Below, in pieces: positions 20,493 through 30,339 of a stretch of 64,000 nucleotides of DNA. The notes under the pieces were generated by a model. That model did not search any database and was not told where the DNA came from. It was given only the letters and a program-made list of their open reading frames with translations. Each line of letters begins with the position of its first letter. The stretch's first letter is position 1. The position numbers were made by a program, and so were the translations under genes. This stretch comes from Poa pratensis (Eukaryota; Streptophyta; Magnoliopsida; Poales; Poaceae), in assembly GCA_947311845.1 (NCBI GenBank), contig CAMZMU010000075.1, positions 20,465,670 through 20,529,669 of the forward strand, written 5' to 3'.

Positions 20493-21563
20493 AACATAAC
20501 TTTCCACTTCAGAGTCGTAGTTGATTGGTGAAACTATGAGTCAAATACTCACAATATGGAGTATCTATGTTCCTGTTCTCGCTGCCACGCGACGACGAGG
20601 GGGTAGGTTTCTTCCTCATATCGCATGCATCTGGCGTTGCAAGGGATTTCTTCGAAGCTGCACATGGGACTTTCAACCGACTGTTGCAGCTACGTTGCTG
20701 CTTCTCTGGGCCGATATGGCGGCCGCTCTGAGTTCTGGTACCGGTTAAGATTTCAGATACTTCTCTATGCTATCTCTTCTTCTACCTCCATGCGGCTTGC
20801 CATTGCAGAGGCTCTTTGACAGCACAAGGATAATCCACAGTTGTTCAGTTCCAAGTTGCGACGTCCCTGGCGGCGACTCGGCTTCTCGTGTCTATAGGCC
20901 TAGCATTGGTGGAGAAGATCCAGTTTGCAATTTTTATCGTCAGTTTAAGGTTCTTTTTATTAAAAAAGCAAGGATTGAATATTCTTTTTTTCCTTTGGGG
21001 TTCCCCCAAGAATTTGTAATCCCACCTCCCAACATTAATGCAGTTTATGGGTGGGCTAAAAAAAAAGGTTCGACGTTGCATATCGGTTTTAGGCCCATGC
21101 CAATACACTGGATCTTAGCACGCTATCATAGGAGCATTAAAATCTTAATATACAACTAGTACAATGCATTGTTTCTTATTAGTTGTATCTATATTTAATG
21201 ATTTGTTGCTCATGCATGTATATGATTGGGTAAAAGGTTTTTTTTTGCATATGGCCACGTGTAGAGGTTGTATGTTAGCTAAGATACAAACTCACCCTCT
21301 CTCTTCATTAACTAGTATGCCACATCAGCAAAATATCTATGAACCCGCGCTAAGAAACTTGCATTGGCATAGACGACGCTTGAAACGTCCCTTTATAGAT
21401 AAGCGTATTCAAAGAAGGAAAATGAAAATTTAGTTAATTAATAGATTGATTAGTCAGGCTTACTGAATAACGAGGAAAAAATGCTTGAATGTACATGACC
21501 ACTATATCTACTATACTGATTGATGTAGAGACCGGCGTTCTTCTCCTTCTCCAAGAAATAGTA
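20493..21563. other. Non-coding part of the duplicated segment
   Basis: Contains an ORF of 130 codons at 20767-21159. Its paralogue at 33170 is broken by indels within 68 codons, so no gene is called. Confidence 0.5.
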
Positions 21564-21694
21564 CTCCCTCCGTTGCTAATTATAATTTTTTTTGGATATA
21601 TCAATTTGGTCTACATATGTACTAAAATGAGTGAACATACACACAAACCGACTAGAAAAAAGCCTAATCATTTTATATTTAGGAATGGAGGAAG
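21564..21694. mobile_element. Stowaway MITE, copy-1 member
   Basis: 131 bp, ends CTCCCTCCGTTGC and ...GGAATGGAGGAAG, flanked by TA on both sides. Paralogue at 33968-34098. Confidence 0.8.
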
Positions 21695-21706
21695 TATGTA
21701 CGACTA

Positions 21707-21926
21707 CTACCTTCATTCTTTTGAAAGATGTAAAATTTGACCAAGTTTATATCAAAATTATCACTAATTATAATATTATATGGACATATTACGAAAAAAT
21801 ATTTAATGATTTATCCAACAATAGTAATTTACCATTACACATGTTGATAGTTTTTTTAAAAGTTTGATCAAAATTTACATGGTTTGACTTGTGACAAAAT
21901 TTATACGTATTACGACATAGAGAGAG
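21707..21926. mobile_element. Second Stowaway-like MITE
   Basis: About 220 bp between TA dinucleotides, with a left end CTACCTTCATTC and a right end that reads CTCTCTCTATGTCG in reverse. It contains the TTTGACCAAGTTTAT segment common in these MITEs. The paralogue lies directly after 34098. Confidence 0.6.
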
Positions 21927-22075
21927 TACATAATTATTTGTAATACACATACTTGAAGGGGATCATATGCAGAAAACAAATTTTTCCTAACAACGATAAC
22001 CTTAAACTAGCCAGGATCTATTACTATGCAGATATAGAGTAACGGAGGAGAACGATATACATACCCTTGTAGACC

Positions 22076-22667
22076 TTTCGTGGGATTGTCACGGCAGATG
22101 TTACTAGGGGGTAACTTAGGTTTGGGGTCATTGCAGCTCTGGTGTACGGAAGATTGTCTCGCTCCACGGGAACACACGATTTACCCAGTTTCAGCCTCTC
22201 CATTGGAGATAAAGACCTACTTCCTGCTTGCTAATATTGATATGTGGATCTCGTAACTCGGGGAACACAAGTCGCCGGGTTGCAAGTCTAGGGTTACAAG
22301 GATGTCTCGATATCTCTCTCTCTACTTGGGGATTCTGTCTTGCTTGTTAATCCATGACCTAGGAGCCGGCTTATAAACGCCTCCGGGTCTCCTGGTCGCA
22401 TATAAGGTAAGGCCGGGTCTCCCCCAGACTCGGAGTCCTACTCTATCTCCTCTTGTTCTTTGTGGCCTCCAAGTCTTCAGACTTCGTGACTCGTACCACC
22501 TCCGGGTTTTCCGGAACCTTCCTTGTATAGGCCGGGTTTCCAACAAGCTCTCCGGCCCATCAGTGTAACCCGGCCCATGGCGATGGTTAGCTGGCGTCGC
22601 CCGGCCTCCTGCCTGGCGGGTCATGTTTCCCTCTTCATGGGCCTACCGGGTTATCTTTCCCCCAACA
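22076..22667. mobile_element. 592 bp solo-LTR-like insertion
   Basis: Flanked by an exact 5 bp duplication AGACC (22071-22075 and 22668-22672). One end is TGTTGGGGGAAAGAT (minus strand), a normal LTR start. The other plus-strand end is TTTCGTGGGATTGTCACGGC, which is not the usual TG. The paralogous site at 47177 reads GTAGAACGATAGCGGG without it. It encodes nothing. It may be a solo LTR or a very short non-autonomous LTR element. Confidence 0.7.
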
Positions 22668-23436
22668 AGACCGATAGCGGGGATTACGCTCCCGCAACAA
22701 GCGTGGTTGATGAAGCCGACATAGCCGACCTCGAGGTCATGAAGACGAGCTCCTCCAAGCGCCCCAAGCGTGGCGCCTCACAGAGCTTACACACGTACGG
22801 AGAAGATGACGACCTCCGGGCTCCGATCCAGCCGAGCAGCGGAAGTAGAAGACTTGGACCGGAGAAAACCAGCAGCACGGCGGTGTGCGTATGGTGGAGA
22901 AAACCTCAACCCGTGCGTGGCCCCAATTGCGGAGCCACGTCTAAACGGATGAGAGAGAGATAGAGAGAAAATAGTGCAATTTCAAAGGCACGGGGGCACC
23001 CCTATTTAAAGGTGGAGGAGGGCAGCCAACCTTGGTGGCCTGGCCATGTGAGACTATTCCCACATGCCAGCCGCACCAACATGGTTCGCCGGCCCTAGGT
23101 GGGCCCCATGTGGTCCACCTAGGCCGGTCGGCCCTCCCCTCCCTCTCTCTTTTGGGGTCAAGGCCCATTTAGGTGGGCTGCCTTTAAAATTCGAAAATAA
23201 ATAAAATAAAAATATATTTAATTATTAATTACACTAATTAATATTAAATACAAATTATCTAATTTATTCCGGCTCTGAAAACCATTTTGTCAGCTCCCGA
23301 ACTTTGTCGGATATGTCCCAGAACACTTTCGGCGTTCTTCTCTCTATTTTCTCTTTTGCATCCAATCTAAATAAACGTCATCTACCCTTAAGTGTGACAC
23401 CCTAGCGGTTCGGGATCACTCCAGACATGATCGAGA

Positions 23437-25052
23437 TGATGGGTTCGTAGCATAGAAAACAAAAAATCTCCTACGGTAAGAACAACTAAGACACCAAGAT
23501 CTAATCTAGTGGATGTGAGCAACGGGTAGAACCAAGTTCCAAGAGATTAACTCACACTCGAAGACCAAAAGTGTTTCGAGAATGATTCTCGTGGATGGTG
23601 TAGTCGACACTTGCCGATCTCAAGATCGCGAAGATGAACGCTGCAACGGGCAGCGTTTCCGTGCTCGGTCACACGTACAGCTTGACGACGACCTCCGTTC
23701 CCTCGTTCCAGCGGGGCAGCGGAAGTAGAGGATCCACCGGGAAGTCCAACAACACGATAGCGTGGTGTGGTGGAGAAAGTATTTCTGCAGGGCTTCGCCT
23801 AAGCCATGTCTTTTTCGGTGGAACAGCGGGAAGAGGACAAGTGGACAAGTGAGAGAGGACCACCACTCAATATATAGGAGAGGGGAGGCAGCATCTCCTT
23901 GGGGATGCGCCAGCCCAAGGAGAAATCCCCATTTTATTCCTCTTAATGTGAGTGGTAATTCCATATTAAATCACTTGAAACTTCCTCTTAATTTGCTAGA
24001 AACTCCTACTCATAAATCCAGGAGTTTTTCTCCCATAAATGAATAAAACATTTTTAATTCTTTTATTCGAGATTTAATATTTGCTGATTCTTTTAATCAA
24101 CAAACATTAACACTTACCCCCTTGAACTATTTCAATATTACCCGAAACAATTTCGATGCTGTCCAAACTTTCTCCAATATTCCGTATCCTCTCAAAAGCG
24201 TCGGCAAACCTTAAGTGTGTCACCCTACGGTTCGTGAATAATGTAGACATGACCGAGATACCTCTCCGACCAATAGTCAACAGGGGGGATCTGGAGATCC
24301 GTAATGACTCCTACACATTCAATGATGAATCTTGTGATCGCGTGAACCATAAACGTCGTAACCAATTCCTTTTGTCTAAAGATATTTTACTTGTCCGATA
24401 TCCGATCATTGGTATCAACTATACCTAGTTCGATCTCGTTACCGACAAGTACTCTTTCTCGTTCCGTGATATGACATCCTTGTGACCTAGTCAGTGCTTG
24501 CAAGCGGTGTCAATGTGATATCACCGAGAGGACCCAGAGTATATCTCTCCGTCGTTTGGATGGACAAATCTCACTCTTGATCCATGAGCCTCAACTAATA
24601 CTTTCAGAGTACCCAATTCCACCTTTATAGTCACCCTTTCACGGTGTGACGTTTGATGTCATCAAAGCACTCATCCGGTGTTAGTGATTGACGTGATCTC
24701 ATGGTCTAAGGATTAGAGTTACTTCGTATGTGATTGATACAACCATCTAAACTTAATGACTTGATCGCATTGCTATATCTACTTTGGGTGTATGTTCATC
24801 ACATCATTCTCCTAATGATGTGATCCTGTTATTAACAACATCCAATGTTCATGATCAGGAAACCTTGATCATCAGTTAATCAACGAGCTAGTAAATTGAG
24901 AGGCGTGACTAGGAACTCTTGTTTGTTTATTAGACACACATGTATCAACGTTTCCGGTTAATACAATTATAGCATGAGAAATAAACATTTATCATAAACA
25001 TGGAATAAGATAATAACCAGTTTATAATTGCCTCTCGGGCATATTCCTTTCA
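23437..25052 (-). mobile_element. Copia-type solo LTR no. 2, copy 1, nested
   Basis: 1616 bp with plus-strand ends TGATGGGTTCGTAGC and GGGCATATTCCTTTCA, and TSD CGAGA at 23432-23436 and 25053-25057. It is related to LTR no. 1 but distinct: its minus-strand start is TGAAAGGAATATGCCCGAGA. No internal domain or PBS follows. It is inserted into LTR no. 1 in both segmental copies, so it is older than the duplication. Confidence 0.9.
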
Positions 25053-25891
25053 CGAGAACCCTTCTCCGATCAATGACAATCAGGGAGACCTGGATGGCTA
25101 TGATAGTCCCTGTGCGTCCTTGAAATATCTTTGTCGTTTGAAACTTAGACGTCAAGTCTCAGTCCTTTTGCTAGGTGATACTTAGTTTGTCCGAGACTCG
25201 ATCTCCGGTATCATGATACCGAGATTGATCTCGTTATTTGACAATACTATATTTACTCGTCTGTGATATTACATCCTCGTGATCTAGTCACATTCTTGCA
25301 AGCTCATTGATGTAATCTCACCGAGTGGGCCCAGAGTATCTATCCTGCTATATGCGGATTGGAAAATCCAGCTCTTGATCCCTCGCCTCAACATACTTCC
25401 TTCCGATACCTGAGAGGGATACCTTTATTATCATCCTATGTAAGAGGTGACGTTGGATGCAATCAAAGTATCTTTCAGAAACAGCAATTAGAGTTGATCT
25501 CACGGCCGAAGGCGTAATGACTACGTCCTATAAATATTGGGTTGCGTCCATCAGATCATTCACCTAATGACGTGACTCCATTATCAATTGACGTCCAAGT
25601 CCATGATCAGGAAACCTTGATCATCTGTTGATCTCAATGGACTAGTAAAGAGGCTATTAGGGACCTGATTGTTTACGTACCACACGTATATTAATGTTTC
25701 CGCTTAATACAATTATAGCATGATACAAAACTTATTATGAACAAATGAGATATGACAAATAAAATATCTTTATTAATTGCCTATAGGGCATATCTCCAAC
25801 AATACTTTCAAGCATACAAAGGACAAATGTTGAATTGGTAAGGGCCATGGGCAACTGAACTTAAAGGTTAAGTATTCATTTATTCCGAGTA

Positions 25892-27391
25892 TTTTTTTTT
25901 TGAATCGAGGCAAAATACTTGGCATTTTCATTAATTAAGAAGAAGTGGGAATTGACCAGTTAATTAGCGGGAAACCGGCCTAAAACCGATACAAACGCCC
26001 TCGCCGACCGTCATGGAACACGACCATCGGGAGGGCACACCCGGTCACCCTGGCTACCAAACGCAAACTGCACACACACCGCTAGAGACGAGGGTTGTTG
26101 TCGAGGCAGCCCACCGACGTCATCGTCATCACTCACTCCTCGCGAGCGACTCCGACTTCCTCGAGGAAGCGACCACCGAAGAAGACCTCATCGTAGCGGC
26201 CTCGTGAAGCCCACACTGGCCTATGCCAAACAGATGACCCTTCACGCAGAAGGCTGGCAGCTCCGATTCCGAAGATGAGCTTCGAAGAGGAGATGGGCAA
26301 GATCCGCGCCGACGAATGTCGCCACAACCTGAAAGCCTCACGCCCGTCATCGTCGCCACAGACACGCCGGTCGCAGCTCCGATTTCAAAGCAGAGGAAGC
26401 CCAGCAAGGAGACGAGTCGAACACGCCGGAGCAAGAGCCGACTACCAAGATCTTTTCGCAACCAAACCATCGCTCGTCGACGTCGTTGTTGCCGCGCAAG
26501 CCACCACGCGGAACTCCGCAGCCACCACCATAACCAACCACTGGTCCCTTCCTCTGACGCACGCCTCCAAGAATGATGCCCCCATGGGGGGAACGACGTA
26601 GGAGCGCCGCCATCATTCGATCAAAGGATCTAGGGTTTCCCCCGGAGGTGGCAGAAGGAGGTGCGGGCTTCCCTCGATGATGCCTTCAGGGAGGGGACGA
26701 CACCCAGGGTGCCGCCATCATCGGCTCCGAAACAGGTCGGAAGCAGGTTCTCACCCGGGTCACCCACCAGCCTCCGACCGCAAGCTGCCCCAGAATTCCA
26801 CCCTAGAAGAATCTGAAACCGGCCACGAGCACCAAAGCCACAGCACAAGGCTGGGCCAACAGATCGAGCCCTCCATCATGCACCATCACCGGCCAAGGCC
26901 GGAGTCGGCAAGGGGCCGATGCAGGGCCAGGCCCCATCGCCGGAGGTACGCCGGAGGAGCACGGCGGAGACCCACGGAGGGGCGCCGCCAGCACCATCCT
27001 CGGATCTGGGCGCCTCGGAAAATCCTCGTCGCCTGGAGCTCGACCGGCCGAAGAACTTCGCCTCCACGCCGCCCCACACGCGCCATCACCCCACCGCCCA
27101 AGCGGTCGGGTCGCCGTCGCCGGCAACAGCTCGCCGCCGCGCCGATTTCCGGGGCCGCCGCCCCGGCGTGCCCTCGCCGAAGAACGCAGCCTCCTCCGCT
27201 CAGGAGACCAGCGTTGTGCTCGCTCCCCCTTGGAAGACGAGAGTCGCCGCCACCGCGCAGAGAGAGGCGGCGACGGCGGCGGCGATGGCCGGTGGAAGCC
27301 CCGGCGGCTAGGGTTTCGGGGTCGCCCCCGGGTCGCCCGCTCGGAGCGACACGGGGGGGGGGGGGGGGGGGGGGGGTGGTGAGGTGTTTTT
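25892..27391 (-). mobile_element. 1.5 kb non-autonomous LINE-like retroelement
   Basis: Flanked by a 14 bp TSD with one mismatch (ATTTATTCCGAGTA at 25878-25891, ATTTATTCCCAGTA at 27392-27405). On the minus strand it starts in a C-rich, GC-rich 5' region and ends AAAATGCCAAGTATTTTGCC then a run of A, a typical Triticeae LINE 3' end. No endonuclease or RT can be seen, so it must borrow both. The paralogous position at about 58756 is empty, with a 4 bp deletion at the site. Confidence 0.85.
27353..27376. repeat. 24-base G homopolymer
   Basis: A near-terminal G run at the 5' end of the non-autonomous LINE (C run on its sense strand). Its length is uncertain in any assembly. Confidence 0.85.
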
Positions 27392-27405
27392 ATTTATTCC
27401 CAGTA

Positions 27406-27944
27406 TGAACAAGACAAGAACAAGATTATAACGTCATACTATGCCTTTAGGGATATGCAAAGTGGGTAAGTGGGCTAGTACAAATTAGGTGGGGACAATC
27501 TAATTTGTACTATCCCACTAATCCCACTTTTGCATCCTTGTATACCTTAAGCGGACTGTGTGACAGTATGATCTTTATTTATTTATTGCGGGGAGTGTGG
27601 TCTTTATTTGTACAAACATGTGAGGGACTCTTTGAACACAAATTCTAACAGCATACAAATTGCTAAGCAAAAAATGGAAGATCCAAATGTCATGATTTTG
27701 TGCTCTTAAAATAAACACGTATATTTGCAAATAAGGCTCTTAAGATGTTTCACGGGGAATCCACAAAATTTGAATGCAAGCAAAGTCTTTTAACTGATGA
27801 CAGGGGAAATTTTACACTCCATCAATTTCGTGGTCTTAAGTGGCCCCATAGTAAATATTGTCATGGATTAAAATTCCACGAAATTTGAATGAAAAAATCA
27901 TCTTTTGTCCAGACTCCAGAGCAGCTGTAGTACGTAAGGTAAAA
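27406..27944 (+). repeat. Duplicate of WRKY upstream sequence
   Basis: Matches 58758-59334 base for base apart from small indels, up to GTAAGGTAAA. In copy 2 this sequence lies directly upstream of the WRKY gene; here it is followed by unrelated DNA. No WRKY coding sequence follows. Confidence 0.9.
27449..27537. repeat. Palindromic MITE-like hairpin, copy 1
   Basis: GGATATGCAAAGTGGG ... CTAGTACAAATTAG is followed after about 8 bases by its imperfect reverse complement (CTAATTTGTACTATCCCACT ... TTTTGCATCC). The paralogue is at about 58803-58904. No TSD could be assigned with confidence. Confidence 0.65.
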
Positions 27945-28012
27945 TGAAAATGAAAATGTGCGTCCGAACTCAACTACTTCTTTTTACCCATACTATTGGC
28001 GGGCTCAGCTTG

Positions 28013-28745
28013 CGGAGAAGCCACCTTAATTCTTGTCAGCTTAAACAGAAAAAAAGATAATAAACATATAAAAGCTGGACCGACGCTTGTTGCCTTTTCA
28101 CACATCGGTGGCGTAACGGTGGCGGTCCAGCCTGTTAGCCCACTCACGGGAACAAGCGGTAGCTATGGCCCTTTTAAGTTGGCGTTCATCATGAGGCTAC
28201 TGGGCCTTTTCTGGTCATGGTTGCTGCACGAAGAATCATACCAACGAGGCCTATTATTTTCGAAATTAGAGGCCCTACAGTTCGCGTTTTGTAGCTCATT
28301 TTGAAGTTCTTTTTTATGTAGCCAATGGTGTCAATATGCAAAATTTAAACTCGATATACATTATATTTTACGCTGTGTAAAAATGACAAAAGCGAAAATC
28401 TGAATTTTTTTAAGCCTATTATTTGCAAGCTGGTAGAATACACTATTATCAACATATATAAAAAAATCATAATTTTAAGGTAAAAAAAATCATAATTTTT
28501 TAAAACTTCACACTGTCCATTAAAAAAAAAAAACAGGATACATGTAGCCCGAGCTACACTCCTTTTCGCAGCTTGGTGTCACTATTATTTTTAATTTTTT
28601 AAAAAACAGTTGCAGTCAAAATGCCATTTGATTTGATAGAAAGAGCGTTTTTGTACATGAGACACATGGTGTACATCTCTAGAATCTGGCGAGTTATTTT
28701 CAGAATTAGAGGCCTATCATAACTGAATATTGTGACCGACAGTCG
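28013..28745 (+). repeat. Dispersed repeat A, copy 2
   Basis: Matches 8893-9470 in the same orientation. It carries extra A/T-rich sequence near 28325-28440. No gene. Confidence 0.8.
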
Positions 28746-28771
28746 ATCTGTACATGAGACACATGGTGTAC

Positions 28772-28925
28772 ATCTCTAAAGTTTTTGAAGTTGATATTTT
28801 GCACGTTAGTAGGATATATCATTGGCTACACGTGGATTTGTTTTCGGAATTTTTTGAAACTTATAAATATGATTTTAGATTGTTTTTAACAAGAGGGAGC
28901 CCGATGCTCGGGAGCAAAAAAATCT
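28772..28925. repeat. Half of a MITE related to 29228-29632
   Basis: TTTTGCACGTTAGTAGGATA, TATCATTGGCTACACGTGG and GGGAGCCCGATGCTCGGG parallel the right half of the element at 29228-29632. Only one terminus can be recognised. Confidence 0.5.
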
Positions 28926-28950
28926 CCACTGATAAATTTCAACTCTCATA

Positions 28951-29074
28951 CTCCCTCCGTCCAAAATAAGTGTCTCAACTTTGCTCAAAAGCGGATGTAT
29001 CTATACATGAATCTCATGTATAGATACATCCGCTTTTGAGCAAAGTTGAGACACTTATTTTTGGACGGAGGGAG
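28951..29074. mobile_element. Near-perfect palindromic Stowaway MITE
   Basis: 124 bp. The two ~60-base arms are almost exact reverse complements, starting CTCCCTCCGTCCAAAATAAG, with TA on each side (28949-28950 and 29075-29076). The paralogous site at 17266 reads CTCATAGTACATACTCG and is empty. The near-perfect arms point to a young insertion able to give a long RNA hairpin. Confidence 0.95.
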
Positions 29075-29227
29075 TAGTACATACTCGTATGCTAATTGCC
29101 TGTCAGGTTTCTCCTTTGTTTTCTTAATGTAACTGGTACACGACAAGAGCCATATTTGCATATTTGTTCTGTTGTGACGGATATCTAGTATGATTCATTT
29201 CGTTGTTCTAGTAATCTAGTTGTTGAC

Positions 29228-29632
29228 GGTAGAGATTTTTTGATCCCGGGCACCAGTTCTCCCTCATGTTTAAAAAATTCAGAAATCATATTTATAAGTT
29301 TCAAAAAATTCTGAAAAACATTCCACGGGTAGCCAATGGTGTATCACACAACCGTGCAAAATTTTAGATTGAGATACTTTGTATTATGGGTTACAAAAAA
29401 ATAACAAATCTGATAAAACTTAGAGATTTAAAAATATACATTCTTAGATCTACACAATTGTCATTTTTGTGTTGCTCAAAATAAAAGTTTTGGAGTTAAA
29501 ATTTTGCACATTAGTGGGATATATCATTGGCTACACGTTGAATTTTCCAGAATTGTTTGAAACTTATAAATATGTTTTTTAAAAAATTTAAACAGGAGGG
29601 AGCACTAGTGCCCGGGATCACTAACCACTTTC
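29228..29632. mobile_element. Mutator-like MITE
   Basis: 405 bp with imperfect TIRs sharing GATCCCGGGCAC and CTCCCTC, flanked by exact 12-base repeats CTAGTTGTTGAC (29216-29227 and 29633-29644). The uninterrupted site CTAGTTGTTGACCAATATC is seen at 17995 and 30383. The long TSD favours a Mutator-type transposase. No ORF. Confidence 0.85.
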
Positions 29633-30339
29633 CTAGTTGTTGACCAATATCATGCCAATGTGAGTAAGTTGGTAAACAAGTCCCAGTGGCACAAACAGTC
29701 AGCATCCAGGCCCACCCCTACCGATGATTTGAGGTTGCATCTTGCATGTATGCCACAGGTATTTGGCGACCAAAATTAAGTTGCAAGATTGCAGCCATAT
29801 GCATGATAGAAACTTGCAAGATCGATCGCAGTTGATGTCTATTTGAAATTCGTTCGTTTCCACTATACATACCTTTATTACATGGACGATCGTTCGAGAT
29901 CAAGGAATTCATCAAATTTAGGAGACGAAAGTTTAGTAAGAATGGGAAGTTTGTGGCCGTAAATTTAGGAGATCAAATTTAGATCTTTGGGAATGTTCTC
30001 GAGATCTTTGGACAGTTCCACGAACATTCCTGGTAAAGACATGCTAACATATGTTGTCTGATGCAAGAATTGCCAGTCAAACAAGTCGGTTAAATAATTT
30101 GATTGAGGGTCCAAGTTGTTGGCCCATAGTAGAAAGAGGACATATGAGTAATTAGTTGTGTGGGGTATGCACAGGCCTCCATGGATTTTGGGATCAACTT
30201 GTAATCAATTTTGGGATCACCTTATAATGGATATATTTCAACTCTCATAGTAGTATAGTATATACTCATATGCTAATTGTGTTTCTCCTTTGTTTTCATA
30301 ATGTAACTGGTACGCGACAAGAGCGATATTTGTTCTGTT

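Larger units (their letters stand above)
21954..25801 (-). mobile_element. Copia-type (Angela/BARE-like) solo LTR no. 1, copy 1, carrying two insertions
   Basis: A TG...CA LTR (minus-strand start TGTTGGAGATATGCCCTATA) flanked by an exact 5 bp TSD ATACT (21949-21953 and 25802-25806). Removing the nested insertions at 22076-22667 and 23437-25052 leaves about 1.6 kb, one LTR length, with no internal domain, so it is a solo LTR. The same LTR with the same TSD is at 34357-58673. It contains the conserved TGATCAAGGTTTCCTGATCA palindrome region common to this LTR lineage. Confidence 0.9.
16985..27944 (+). repeat. Segmental duplication, copy 1
   Basis: Collinear with 29975-59334 in the same orientation once later insertions are removed from each copy; about 8.3 kb of common sequence remains. 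Shared anchors include GGACAGTTCCACGAACATTC (17020 and 30010), the 18280-21950 interval, the two nested Copia-type LTRs, and the AACAAGACAAGAACAAGATT block. Copy-specific insertions here are 17367-17944, 22076-22667 and 25892-27391. The right end stops at about 27944 (GTAAGGTAAA). Confidence 0.9.
28930..29965 (+). repeat. Third, partial copy of the 17250-18280 region
   Basis: Sequence matching 17250-17366 and 17945-18270 (also 30240-30655), with a Stowaway MITE and a Mutator-like MITE inserted. It breaks off at GGCCGTAAATTTAGG, where copy 2 of the larger segment begins. Confidence 0.85.

Noticed and set aside
20767..21159. 130-codon ORF in the duplicated segment
   Set aside because: The paralogue at 33170 is cut to 68 codons by small indels, and differences are not concentrated at third positions. 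No domain is recognisable.
26677..27408. 243-codon plus-strand ORF
   Set aside because: It is an Arg/Pro-rich antisense frame of the GC-rich 5' region of the non-autonomous LINE, a typical high-GC shadow.
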